The translations under genes and the position numbers were made by a program. A stretch of 64,000 nt of DNA, taken from the NCBI GenBank assembly GCA_033964015.1, contig CM066924.1, forward strand, positions 4,384,251-4,448,250, read 5' to 3'. This stretch comes from Scolanthus callimorphus (Eukaryota > Cnidaria > Anthozoa > Actiniaria > Edwardsiidae). Below, in pieces: positions 30,982 through 41,942 of the stretch (position 1 is its first letter; every line of letters starts with the position of its first letter). The notes under the pieces are model-generated. The model searched no databases and was not told the origin of the DNA. It saw nothing but the letters and a program-made list of their open reading frames with translations.

Positions 30982-31928
30982 AATTCACTTTTAATAAGCT
31001 CCGCTGCGGTCTCGACAATTCTTCTCTTGTCTACGTCGGGGTCATCCTTGGGTGCCAGAAAAAAGTCGTTGAGAATAGAGGCAACAGACCTTTTAAAGGT
31101 CACAATATTGGCCTTGCCTGCACTAGATGTTATAGATACCTCCTCGCCAAAATGTTTATTTAGCCTATCCTTCATGTACCGTACGCTATAAGCTTCGTCA
31201 TCGGACCCGCCTAAGTACTCTTCCATCTTCAGGCAAAGATCATGAACAGTTATGATTTCATCATCGTTGGCTTTCAAGTACTCGGTTACTCTGAGAAATG
31301 CGTCCGCTTGAGCGTTGTTTACAGGTCGCCCCTTTTTACCCCGGTTTTCCTCAGCATGATCGCCGTCAATAAACTGCCGTGGAATCTGTTTACCTGTCCG
31401 AAAGTTAGAACTACACGTCTGGTGATAAACGGCATCGGCAGCAGGTAAATCACACACAAGCTCCAACCGTCCAAGAACTGTATGCGCCCATTCATCATTT
31501 CTCTCCTTGCACACGTCTTCTATAGTTCCTTTAATCTCAGTTGTCCGCACGGTAATGACTTCAGCGCCCCTTTTTTTCCCTTCGAACTTGCAATAGGCGC
31601 CGCAAAATAAACAGTTCTCTTTCCACTCAAACCTCGGCTTAGAAGAACGTCTACCTATTGCTGGTTGACTCCCGTCAGACTTCCCTCATGCAGCACTGCT
31701 CGTTTTCCGTTCTGCATCTCGACAAAAATTTCGACGACACGTGACATGAACTTTCTGACCTGCATGGAACTGTAACTCGCCCTGGCTAGCATTATTCAAG
31801 CCCTTAGCTCCCTTCACTTTTAACTCGTTTATTTCAGCCTTGTTATTTCCAATATCTTCACTACAAATGGCACATACATCCATTTTCCAATGGTGGTCCC
31901 TTAAAATTAAATTGGACCATAATGTCAA
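30972..31928 (-). pseudogene. N-terminal zinc-binding part of transposon protein
   Basis: Starts MTLWSNLILRDHH at 31928. A first cysteine module is CAICSEDI ... VHVTCRRNFC. After an in-frame TGA at 31686-31688 the same frame continues with a second module, CLFCGAYCKFEG ... YHQTCSSNFRTG. Both resemble the paired Cys modules that open this multicopy protein family in cnidarians. A 1-nt shift at about 30980 then moves the frame into the transposase part. A single TGA and clean flanks suggest recent loss or a sequencing error. Confidence 0.7.
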
Positions 31929-32891
31929 TTAATGACTTGAATGAAATTCAATTAGCGCGAGGAGCCCATGGTGAGCTTTGCCGCGCTTTTCGCGGAGCAG
32001 ATCAAAGAACTCCATTCATAGACACGGCGGCGGCAAATGTCGGGTTTGGCCTTGAGACAATGTTACGTGCAACTCACCGGTTGTTTTATTACTCGAAATA
32101 GATATTTCAATTGCGAGAGAAAAATACATCTACATAGAATAATCGAAATTATTACTTTCTTTACAAATACAAGGAAGGTCATGGGAGCTCACCAGGAAAT
32201 GTTGACTGAATACGAAGCAATCGAACAATTATTTCATTACACAATACAAGCTTGTGCTGTTATTTAGAACTTCGCTTTGCTTTGTGTTTGAATAAAACTA
32301 GGCGAATTCTATGTGAGCTAGAAAAAAGACGCGCCAGTTCAAGAAGAGTAATAGGGGTGTATCAGTGTGCTGTGGTTGTAGAGCAAAGGCGTGCTAGGAG
32401 TTGAATTATTAAACCTACCTTTCTTTGACATCCCATGTAGTGTGCGAAATCACGGCCAGAAATATCAAACAACTCGGCTTCATTTGCATTACATTCTTGC
32501 ATTTACTAGCACTAACAATACTTATCTTGATACTGAAACAATTCCAAAAAGACGAGAGCACAAACCAGTTAGGTGATTCAATAAATCTCAACGTTCGCGA
32601 TCGCTTGCTTGCTCACCAGACAGTGTATTCTGAGTGTTTGTTGTTTGTCGTAATTTCCAGACAGCAGCGTGCACCAAACAATTCCCGCCAATTTCTTATT
32701 TTAGTTGACTTTTTTTTATTTCTTTTACATTGTTGGGATTGGGTACCCTGTGGTGGGGTTTATTTAATCATTTGTCAAATAAATGACCCTGTAACATATT
32801 TAGGCAGCAAACAGGTTTATTATTATTCTCTTCTGTGAAAGGAATACAAAAAAACCCGTAAAATGCTTAAAATGTGTTTATTTCTGTATTT
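31929..32891. other. Internal non-coding part of the Academ-type element
   Basis: About 960 bp between the presumed start codon and the right TIR, which should hold the promoter of the transposase gene. I see no clear TATA box near 31960. Open frames here are short and unlike known proteins. Confidence 0.4.
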
Positions 32892-33081
32892 TCGACGTGG
32901 GTACCCTGTGGTATAAGCTTAAAATAATAATCGCTGTTGTTTGGCATGTTCCCCTGCAATGATTTTTTGGGATTTTTTGTATGTTATTAGGGTCACCTAA
33001 ATCTAACATATAGAGGTGAAAAAGTTTTTGTTGCAATTAGTTCCACCTGGGGCCTATTTTTTTCATAGATTGACTGGACTA

Positions 33082-33795
33082 ATTAGAGGTGGAGTCTCTA
33101 TGATTTCTACTAGATATGGTAAAGCTAATAACCCATACATGAATGACTTAATAATAACCTACCTACAAAATATATCTCATGTTTAGATGCAAATAATTTA
33201 TATAGTTGGGCCAGGTCTAAACCATTACCAACTCATGGATTTAGATGGATGAAAGAAAAAGAGTTTGAAAATTGGAAAAATCAACCATGCATTTTAGAAG
33301 TAGATTTAGAATACCCTAAAGAGTTGCATGACTTACACAACGAATATCCCTTGGCTCCAGAACATTTGATGATAAACAATGTAGCCAAGTTCCAAATTTA
33401 GAAGCATTAAAAAATATCTAAATTTAGGATTAAAATTAACCAAGATTCACGGAGGTGTTAGATTCCAAGAGTCTGCAAGGCCTTACATTGACTTAAATAC
33501 TAATCTGAGAGCAAAAGCGACAAACGATTTTGAAAAAGACTTTTTTAAGCTAATGAATAATTCTGTCTTTGGTAAAACAATGGAGAATATTAGAAATAGG
33601 GTAAATATCCATTTGGTTACTAATGATTCATCTTTTCAGAGAATCTAGCTGCTATTCATTGGAAGAAAAAAAACTAGTTTTTAATAAACCAATCTATTTA
33701 GGAATGTCTATTTTAGATCTAAGTAAAACGTTAATGTATGATTTCCACTACAATAATATCAAAGAAAAAATATGGAGCCAAGGTATAATTATCGC
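33082..33795 (+). pseudogene. Family B DNA polymerase, piece 4 (palm)
   Basis: Resumes with RGGVSMISTRYGKANNPYMN. Shifted frames then give the palm motif CLDANNLYSWARSKPLPTHG (motif A, DxNNLY), IHGGVRFQESARPYIDLN, and motif B in KLMNNSVFGKTMENIRNR (33551-33600), followed by NKPIYLGMSILDLSKTLMYD. The gene stops at about 33795, just before the TDTDS motif C expected next, where LINE L6 sequence begins. At least four frame changes are present. Confidence 0.8.
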
Positions 33796-35158
33796 TTACA
33801 GATACTGTAAGCTCCATTGGTGGTGCATAGTCATTTGTATCGGTGGTGTCGTTGGCGCTGGTGAAACCGTCATCGTCTGTTTCTTGTTCGGTTCCTCCGG
33901 GTTTTTCGCCATCCTGGTTCGTATTCTCCCGTGCATGTTAGTGTCGACCATCCCATTCTCGTCTAAGACTGTGGTTTCGTCTGTCACCATTTTCTCTGTA
34001 CCACTCTTGGTGTATTTTTCGGAATCCGATGTTGATTCCAATGGAACGTCTCCGTCCAGTTTTACAATGGTCCCTGTTTTAACCTTTAGCCTTAAATAGT
34101 TAATAAAAATGTTTCTAAGTGTAAGGCATCCTAATATGATCTAAGTCTAATATGATCTAAGTCTTTGGTAAAACAATGGAGAATATTAGATAGTATATCC
34201 ATATTTTGTGGATGGTGGGCATTAAAGAGTGTGCTTACATACTATTTTTTATGAGAAATTTCAAACTACCGTAATTAAATTAATTAAACCAATTTAGTAG
34301 CAGAGCTTCTCACCGCTGTTGGTATCCTGTGCTGCCTTCTTGTCCTTATCATGAGTAGTCGGTTCGTGGTCTGCTGTCGTTTCCTTGTCTAATTCTGTCC
34401 GTGTTCTCTCTTGTCAATCCGGAACTCGCTTTCCTTTTCTGATCCTGTTCCTCGTTTTCCTGCGGTTTGTGTGGCTCGTCGTCGTCATCTGAGAACTGGT
34501 AGCTCTCACTGTTGCGTTTCGCCCCGCGTCTGCGGTAGGAGGGGAACTTTACTAGGTCGGCCCAGGTACCAGTGCAATCCTTCTCTAGATGGTCCTCAGA
34601 GAGTGTATCATCACTTGCATACTTCCGACTTGCAAATAGGATTGGAACGGTTTTCGTATGCGCATTCGCACAGTTCGAGTTCCGTTATTTACGTTGGTTT
34701 TTAGGAATTTATCCATTCTCACAGGTCCTAATACATCTCCATAAGGTTTCAGCACGTCGACGAGAACTTTGTTCGGTACTTCGTACGGCATGAATCTGAT
34801 TTTCACACATCTCGAAGAGCTAAGCAACGTTTCAGCACTAACATGTTCTAAACATTGGTACTTCAGCATGTCATCATAACTTTCTTCATCTTTAAAGGTG
34901 ACGGCAACATCTCCGTTCTGTTTCTGTTGCACACACACGATCTTCTCTTCTCCATACATCTCAAGAACTGTATTTAGCACTTCATTCAGGTTCGGCTTCT
35001 GGGGCACATAGCCAACAGACAACAGATTTTTCTCCATGAGAACGTTTTACAACGTTTCACTAGAAAAAGGGGGGCCAACTTGCGAGATCGGGGGGGGGGG
35101 GTAACCCGTTGAAAGGGGGGATCACGGTCCGGACACCTTGCAACCCCCCGAAATAAGT
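33796..35158 (-). mobile_element. LINE L6, ORF1 region, 5' end in a U2 gene
   Basis: Minus-strand LINE fragment with 5' UTR (35158-35038, including a G14 run on the plus strand) and ORF1 from MEKNLLSVGYVPQKPNLNEV at 35037. The N-terminal 150 residues include DVAVTFKDEESYDDMLKY and look RRM-like. Frame-shifted continuation carries CTGTWADLVKFPSYRRR, the signature after the zinc knuckles in L4, then an acidic tail to 33800. ORF2 is absent: the element is cut against the polymerase gene. A 230-bp insert (34100-34330) interrupts it and contains a 30-nt copy of polymerase sequence. Confidence 0.75.
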
Positions 35159-35194
35159 CACTTGATCTTAGCCAAAAGGCCGACGAGAAGCGAT
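35159..35194 (-). pseudogene. U2: U2 snRNA 5' fragment (nt 1-33)
   Basis: On the minus strand, ATCGCTTCTCG(TC)GGCCTTTTGG then CTAAGATCAAGTG, after which LINE L6 begins. A 2-nt TC insertion breaks the first stem. The match ends at nt 33, the first base of the branch-point recognition sequence. Confidence 0.9.
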
Positions 35195-35826
35195 GCCGGT
35201 AGAATCCATTCCCGCGCCACCGCTTCGCGATTATCTCCTCGTTCCATGTGGGAAGGAAGACACTAACACAGCCCAGACCCAGACCCCCAAACTTGGATGG
35301 GAGGGGTGAACCGACATGAGGAGTCGGTCACCTGCTCGGTCTCAGGGCTCGACCGCCTTCAAGCGACCGAACAGCCTTGCTTTACAGGGATGGTCATTTA
35401 TCACTGGCAACCAGCCCTACTCACAACTATATAAACCCTTGTTGGGCTGGCTGGCTGCTAGGGTTTGCGCAACCTTAAAGTGAGCATGGGTGGCCTTTCG
35501 GAATGCCTGGAAAGGCTGCAGAAACCGGTTTCGCATGCCCACCCACCTGAGCTTCACTAACTTTAAGAATTATAGTGCACACATTTTTAGATTCAAGAGG
35601 TGAGACATGATTGGTACATGTTTTGGGCCCCTTAAAATTTGTGATTTTGGGGCATCAAATTGTGCCATTTGAGTGAAAGATGTGAAGAGTGAGGGAATAG
35701 CATGTAGCCAGATAGTGGATGTCATTCAAAGCAATTTGCATGAAAAACGTTTTCCAAGCCAACCAATACTACTTTTTGACGTAGATACAACGTTGTTTTA
35801 CGTTGCGCGTGTTCAAAATCACAGCA
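35195..35826 (-). promoter_or_regulatory. Stray U2 promoter and U2-5S spacer
   Basis: About 630 bp match the spacer between U2 and 5S (equivalent to about 610-1246) with scattered changes. The -60 block is intact at 35239-35254. The match stops within the 5S upstream region at about 35826, with no 5S gene. The promoter points into LINE L6. Confidence 0.88.
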
Positions 35827-37475
35827 CCATGGTATGACCCTGGGCACCCTGTGTAATAGACCACATGGTCTGCCGTCACGTGACCTGTACTCATCGTTCA
35901 CGGTCCGGGTCATGGCCGGCATGATGTTGAGTAAAACCTGTGGTGAAGTAAACTTGTCTTTATGTCATCATCCCGTTATGGCGTGGTGTCTTACGGTGGG
36001 TTAGACGAATCCTAAGTCATCGGCCTCCCAAAGGAGGAGGTTATCGGAAGATATATCCATACTACAATGGCATTTAGGACGGTTTGAGTGCTGAGCTTTG
36101 CATACTTCACGCCTGGCAAAACTAGCCGGTTGGAGCAGCTTTCTCTTTCATCTAGCAGGGCAAATTGGCCTTGGCCGTGTTCCACGACTACTCCTATGAC
36201 TGCTTCACAGACTACTACAGACGATTGATTAACATTACTCACGGAAACTGATTCAAGCGAACTACGACACGATGCAACAAAGCCGCACGTCAAGGCATTC
36301 GCTGATTTAACCCATGGATTTGTCAACGCTTACATCCAGGATTGTCTCTTATTTACACCCGGCCTTGTCTCCTATTTACTTCATGAACCACAATAAGTTT
36401 TCCCTCTATCCTCAAGTCATGTACTATACATTACAAAAAAAATCAAGCATGTGTACTACAACACCATCCCCAAGTCGAATACAAATTGCTTTACCAACTA
36501 TCCTCTTCGGCCAGCCCTACTACCAGTCCTTATCAAGATTATGGACACTGCTGCCCTAGGACTCTAGCTTGTCTCTAGATAGTTTAACTTGTTTCCTAAA
36601 TCTGGTTTAATTTATCATGGTCACCACTCTGGACTCTAGTTTCTAGATATTTTCAACTTTTGTTTTCGTTTTTTTTATTTCACTATTTGTTTACATAGCG
36701 TCTCATAATTCTTATGACTAGAGCATATTGTTACCAGCATATTTTTGAATACCTAAACAGTCTATCCTATATCTTTAGCTGCCATTACCTATATTTAGTT
36801 CACATAGATCTAGACTCAGTTCTGTTGCTACATGTTTGTCTCGTTATCCTGCATATTTGTTCATGCATCACGAGACACGCAAAAGTTTCAGCAGTCAAAA
36901 CATACAATAAAGCGCTTAAGGTAATTCCCCTGAAATAAAACTTGTCGTAGAATTGTTTTCTTAATTTGTCTATTTACTATTTAGTATATAAGGAATGGAA
37001 AAATGAAATAAAAAGAGGGGGTGCCCATGCTCGTTTAGAAACTGCGATGGCGCAAGCATACCCCATTTTTAGTGCCTGAGGGCTATTTTGTGAAGGAATA
37101 CGTGAAACATGAAAATTGTGATAAAACGCTCACTAATGAAGCAATCCAGTTGGCTTGCAAGTTTGAACAGAACTGTTGGATGCTTCACTACCTAGGACGA
37201 ACATTGGAATGTTTAATTTTCTATGTGTGTTGACGCTATTCTTGAAAGTGTGCAAAAATGTGCGCACCGCTCGTGATAATTTGAGAGTCTTTGGTGTCTC
37301 ATTTTGGGGCTTTTTATGACGATAGCTCAAAAACTTGTCGTAGAAATTTCTTTAAACTTTTTTTATAACAGGGGGATGAAAGTCTTATCAAAATGGTGAA
37401 ATGGCCCAATCTTGTTTTCGCGCATTATCCCAAAAAGTGACTTTTTCTTGGTGTTTCTCGCTAAAATGGGGATAT
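35827..37475. other. Non-coding, no feature recognised
   Basis: Unique-looking sequence. Frames up to 104 codons exist but resemble nothing I know and lack supporting composition. AT-rich from 36600. Confidence 0.4.
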
Positions 37476-37621
37476 TTAGCTTGCGCGCGCGCGCTCGATT
37501 GCGTCATTTTCGAACGAATTGATCGCGTCCATGCGTAGAACAGCGTGCGCCGTGCAATACAGGGGAATAACCTTAAACAGCACCCTTGCCTTAACCCGTG
37601 AGTTAAAGCAAACGACCCGGA

Positions 37622-39040
37622 AGGGCCCGAAATTAAATGCTTCTAAACACTTAAACAGGAAACCCCAGTCAACCCGGTCGAAAGCTTTCATCTGGTCAAT
37701 AGATAAAAATATCGCCGGGATATTTTCATCATTCACGTATGCGATGAGATCTTTTAATAATGTTTGATCAGATGAAACGATTTCGCCGAGAACCTGGACG
37801 GCCCTAAGGCTAAGAGCTTTAGTGATTTTTTATAATCTAAGTTACACTAAGTTACAAGAGGTCTCCAATTAGGAATGTCTAATCTTTCATCTTTCTTAAA
37901 GAAAGTACTAATAAGCGCTAAACGTTGCGACGGGCATAGCAGGCCTAGATCATAGCAAGCGTTAGCCATGTCAACAAAGTCGGCGCCTATTAGACTCCAG
38001 AAATGTTGATAAAACTCGATTGGGAAGCCATCTGTTCCCGGTGATTTGTTTTTCTTAAACAAATTCACCGCATTAGTACATTCTTTGAGAGATAATTTGC
38101 CTTCGCAAATATCTCTCAATTCGTCGCTTAATTTGTTTTGTAATTTGCCTAGAATCATATCCTGTAGAGTCGAGTCAGTCGGTTCGTTGCTGTACAGTTC
38201 TTTATGAAACTGTACGTGCTCGTCTAGTATCTGGTAGATGTTACTCGTGACAGATCCGTCCGAGCGCCTTATATCGAGAAAAGGGCACTATCGATAATAT
38301 TGCCCCGCACGAGCTACATTAGTGCTTGCATTTGTTTGGGCATCACACCTATTACTGAGCACCATAGCCAACTGTGCAGTAAGCTGTTCGACGAGATCTG
38401 CTCTGAGCCTGATCACAAGCTGAACAGCTTGCTGCCACCAAAAAAACGAATCAAGATATAATCTCCGCAACCATCGCCCTTTTGCCCTCCCTAATTTAAA
38501 AACAAACAGAACCAAAAACACCTTCATGTTCGCAATGGCCCGAAATTCGATTCAAATATAGGTTTTTTTATCAATCAATTCGACTACAGGTACCGACTAC
38601 AAGATTTTAAAGAGTACAACATCATAGTGTTTTTAACTTTTATTATTCATATTTCTTATTATTATTTAGTATTTATATATATGTAAATAGTCTAATTCAA
38701 ATTATTCTTAATATATTGTAATAAATTGCTTAATTCAGCCCTTAGGCTGCAATGTAGTTTTTAAATGAACCATCTATCTCTATCTCTATAGCTTGAATGA
38801 GGGCTTGTTCACCTCGAGTTTTCTCGAGGTTTGCGAAATACCTAGTACACCGCTCGCCCTCTTCTCGCCATTCAGCTCTCGACCGAACCATTCTGCCCGA
38901 GTAGTTTCAGTCAGTTCTATGTCCTTTAATTTTCCTTTTAGATCCGAAAACCGTTTTACGTCGCCGTCGCTGTCTCTAATTTTCGCGTTGTATTGCGTAA
39001 CTTCTTCTCAAGGTCACGTTTATATCTCGACCTCTCGCGG
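37622..39040 (-). mobile_element. LINE L7, Tx1-like ORF2 fragment
   Basis: Minus-strand reading from 39040: basic coiled region (SRYKRDLEKKLR), then GEQALIQA before an inserted LINE tail (38281-38795). It resumes with DIRRSDGSVTSNIYQILDEH, KNKSPGTDGFPIEFYQHFW (37847-38158, start of the RT) and SIDQMKAFDRVDWGFLFKCL (37650-37736). The element ends within the RT at about 37622. Frameshifts separate the last two parts. Confidence 0.75.
38281..38795 (+). mobile_element. LINE 3' end inserted into L7 (plus strand)
   Basis: The plus strand encodes the extreme C-terminus of a CR1/jockey-type ORF2: SEPDHKLNSLLPPKKR, then in a shifted frame YNLRNHRPFALPNLKTNRTK. About 220 bp of AT-rich 3' UTR and a terminal CTATCTCTATCTCTATAG tract follow. 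It is one of the few plus-strand retroelements in the window. Confidence 0.65.
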
Positions 39041-39044
39041 GCCC

Positions 39045-41815
39045 TTGCTCTCGCAAGAGTTGTCACAAATATTACACAATCTATCAGCATATGCAATATT
39101 GCTATAGCGGCCCCGTTCCACCGGAAGTCTGTGGGCGGAAATACGCAGCCGTGTTACAGCCTCTCGGTCATTAAGATAGGGTATCAGATCTAAATATTTT
39201 TCTATAGGTTCTCAACTTTCCTTGGCTTTGCGGATCATCGGAGGAACTGCTGTTTAATTTAGATTTCCAATATATTGACCAAAGTTTTGTGAGTTTCATC
39301 TTAATATTCCTTGCAAAATTGCCTAAATCCTTATAATCAACCGTTATCTCAGAAGCATTCCGTAAACCACAAAGTTTGAGAGCATAATTTACAAAAATTA
39401 CGGGCTTGTAGTTGTTACTTATATTCAATGAAGCAGCTTTTCCAACTAGAGAATCAAGATAAAAGGGATGTTTCAAACGTATCCAGTACTTGATTACCAA
39501 GGGAACCATTTGGGTAATAAGTGGGGCGCGGCCTAACTCTCCGTAAACTGCTATATTTGAAGATTTTGAATGGACACCCAAGACACGCTTGCAAAATTAT
39601 AAATGCAACTTTTCCATCAGAGTCATAACTGTAAAAAATTTACATCTAAAAGAATCGAAATCCTTGATTTTCCCAAGAACTTCACAACCCCAGACTTCAC
39701 AACCATATAATACCACCGGTACCACAAGGGAAGAAAAGAGCTTCAGGAGAACCTTCACTGGAACATTGTCATCAGAAGAGAAACATTTCAAAATACCATG
39801 ATAGCCATTAAGACTTTATTATATAAAGACTTCTGAGTTACTTAAACCACCAGAATAATGGAAGACAATCCCTAAATAGGTGTAATGGTCGACTTGTTCA
39901 AGCTCATCACCTCGAAAAAAAACACTTACAGGTAGAGAACTTTAAACGCCTGGCACCGAAAGTGAAAACTAGGATCTTTGATTTCTTTAAATTCACCTGC
40001 AACTTCCATTTTATAGTATAAGCCTTTAACTGTTTCAGATTTTCCTGTAAACCAGAAGATGAATCTGAAAGGAGAACCAGATCATCAGCGTAAAGTAGAC
40101 AACTGAGTCTTCTTTCGCTCAGTTGAACTGAGCCGTATTCTCGCGCAGTAAACAAGATTGAATAAAGACGGGCCAAGATTGCACCCTTGCTTTACACCAA
40201 TTTCCGACCGAAAGAAAGGAGTTAAACTACGACGGGTCCTCACAGCAGACTGAACATCAGAGTACATTGAAAGCAACAACCGTACAAACTTGCGACTGCA
40301 TCCGGAGTTGATTAACTTAAAAAACAGACCTTCCCTCCACAAACTATCATATGCTTTTCTGAAGTCTATAAAACAAGCATAAACAGGGAACGCTTTGATT
40401 TATAATAATCAAGGATTGTTTTGAGGACCAAAATATGATCAGATGTTCGGTAGTGTTTCTTGAATCCTATCTGAAAAGGATTCATTATCGCATTCGAACT
40501 CAAGAAAAAGGTTAAACGTTCATTAAGAATAAGCGTAAAAAATTTGCCTAAACAACTGGTAATAGAAATACCTCTATAGTTCCCAGGGTCAACTCTGCTC
40601 CCCGACTTATGCAAAGGTACGATAAAACCGCCAGACCAAGAGGCCGGAAAAGTTCGACGTTCAAAGATAATATTGAATAACTTCGCATAAAACGGGGCTA
40701 AAAACGAAACAGATTGCTTTATAATCTCGTTACTAATGCCATCTAAAGCACTGGCTTTCTGGCTCTTTAGCTTTTTTGCCATATCACACACCTCCTCAAC
40801 CGTTATAGTATGGTCTAGCGAATCAACACTCGCCGTCCATAAAGTGAAATTTTTGACAATCTCTGCTTCAGCTCCAGCGTCATCCTCCACAAAAGTTAAT
40901 TTATTCAAACCTCTAAAATACTCAAACCATTCAACTGGAGAGACGTCATCTATAGAGCTCTGAGTCTTAGAGGATTTTATGCGATTTACTAATTTCCAAA
41001 AAGCAGAAGGGTTATTTCCATGAAAAGAACTTATTTGCTCAAGCAGTGAGTTACGAAACTGGAGTTTCGAACGCTTAATTAACTCTTTGTAAGACTTCTT
41101 TAATAGAAAGAATCGATGTCGAAGATAAGGATCAGTGGGAAACTGAGTTAGAAGTTTTCCAAGGCTCCGCAGTTCTTTTTTCATTTTATAGCAATCTCCT
41201 GTAAACCACTTCTGTTTTTGGGGCAACTTACGCCTTGACTTAGATATTGTAGGCATCTTTCGCTTCGAAAGGACTTTACCAGAGGCATTCAAAACTATTT
41301 CTGTGAATTTAGAAACAAAATGATCTACATCCTTGATATTATCTTGGTCAGAAAACAAGGTTACCAATTCAGAATTAACCTCTTGTGAATTAATCGCATC
41401 AGCAAAACCCTGTTTTGCTTCATCATTCCACTGAAAATACGAAGGTAGAGGACTCAATTCCATATCACACTGAGAGGATGTCCATACATTCGCTTGCATT
41501 ACAAAGATAAAAAACAATGATGACTGAACTCCATTAAGGACGAGACGGTAAAGTATTTTATACTTGGAAAAAGGCGATTCGAAACCATAACATAATCAAC
41601 TACACTAGCGCCGTTGTATGTATGACAGGTAAATTGTCCCAGGCAATCTCCTTTTACCACCAAATCACTTTCAACACATAAATCTACAAGTGACTTCCCA
41701 TATACATTGACTTGTGAATCTCTCGACAGTCGAGGTTTCACGGGATTAGTAACGGAAATGAGCTGAGAAAAATTGAAACCGTCATCATCAACAATCTCTG
41801 TCAAAGACCCCATAC
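39045..41815 (-). mobile_element. LINE L9, endonuclease-RT element of uncertain clade
   Basis: A minus-strand LINE lacking its 5' part. The endonuclease C-terminus (41813-41499) has DLCVESDLVV and NGASVVDYVMVS. A 383-codon frame (41517-40366) spans the linker and RT start: SQKASALDGISNEIIKQSV, PLHKSGSRVDPGNYRGISIT. RT continues in shifted frames: IGVKQGCNLGPSLFNLVY (about 40170), active site YADDLVLLSDSSSG (about 40085), thumb (39907-39597). The C-terminal region (39581-39171) is followed by a cysteine-bearing end, CNICDNSCES. It is distinct from the Tx1-type elements. Confidence 0.8.
40366..41517 (-). CDS. L9 ORF2 linker and RT start (open frame)
   Basis: 383 codons without a stop. The RT fingers (FPASWSGGFIVPLHKSGSRV) and palm entry (SFLAPFYAKLFNII, NPFQIGFKKHYRTSDHILVL) are preserved. 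The frame ends where sequence for FKKAYDSLWREGLFFKLI continues one base out of phase, so this is an ORF2 segment, not a complete protein. Confidence 0.7.
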   Translation of the reverse strand: MFFIFVMQANVWTSSQCDMELSPLPSYFQWNDEAKQGFADAINSQEVNSELVTLFSDQDNIKDVDHFVSKFTEIVLNASGKVLSKRKMPTISKSRRKLPQKQKWFTGDCYKMKKELRSLGKLLTQFPTDPYLRHRFFLLKKSYKELIKRSKLQFRNSLLEQISSFHGNNPSAFWKLVNRIKSSKTQSSIDDVSPVEWFEYFRGLNKLTFVEDDAGAEAEIVKNFTLWTASVDSLDHTITVEEVCDMAKKLKSQKASALDGISNEIIKQSVSFLAPFYAKLFNIIFERRTFPASWSGGFIVPLHKSGSRVDPGNYRGISITSCLGKFFTLILNERLTFFLSSNAIMNPFQIGFKKHYRTSDHILVLKTILDYYKSKRSLFMLVL

Positions 41816-41942
41816 GTGGTATGAAAGAAAAAGGCCCATTTCGCGGGAGAATAAAGTAGACGCTTTATCCATTGGACCTGTAGGGCGCGCAATTTGAGCT
41901 CAAGATTGACAACATTGAACCTACCTTTGGAATAGGGTTGCG

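Larger units (their letters stand above)
26715..33081 (-). mobile_element. Academ-type DNA transposon with XPG-like nuclease
   Basis: A 6367-bp element with TIRs of about 180-190 bp: 26715-26893 and the complement at 32892-33081. Both ends begin TAGTCCAGTCAATCT. A 3-bp ATT repeat flanks it (26712-26714 and 33082-33084), and removing the element plus one ATT restores the interrupted polymerase frame. It carries one minus-strand gene in three frames: Zn-binding N-terminus, DDE-like transposase, XPG-like nuclease and CXC domain. A DDE transposase with an XPG nuclease and 3-4-bp target duplications is the described make-up of Academ (AcademX type). Family assignment is from memory of those traits, not a search. 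Confidence 0.8.

Noticed and set aside
36012..36326. 104-codon minus-strand frame
   Set aside because: No recognisable domain, no neighbouring exon signals and no repeat support; chance opening is likely.
41845..41890. tRNA-Arg-like 5' half on the minus strand (GGTCCAATGGATAAAGCGTC)
   Set aside because: The D-arm resembles a tRNA but there is no T-arm or B-box downstream, so I could not support a tRNA or SINE call.
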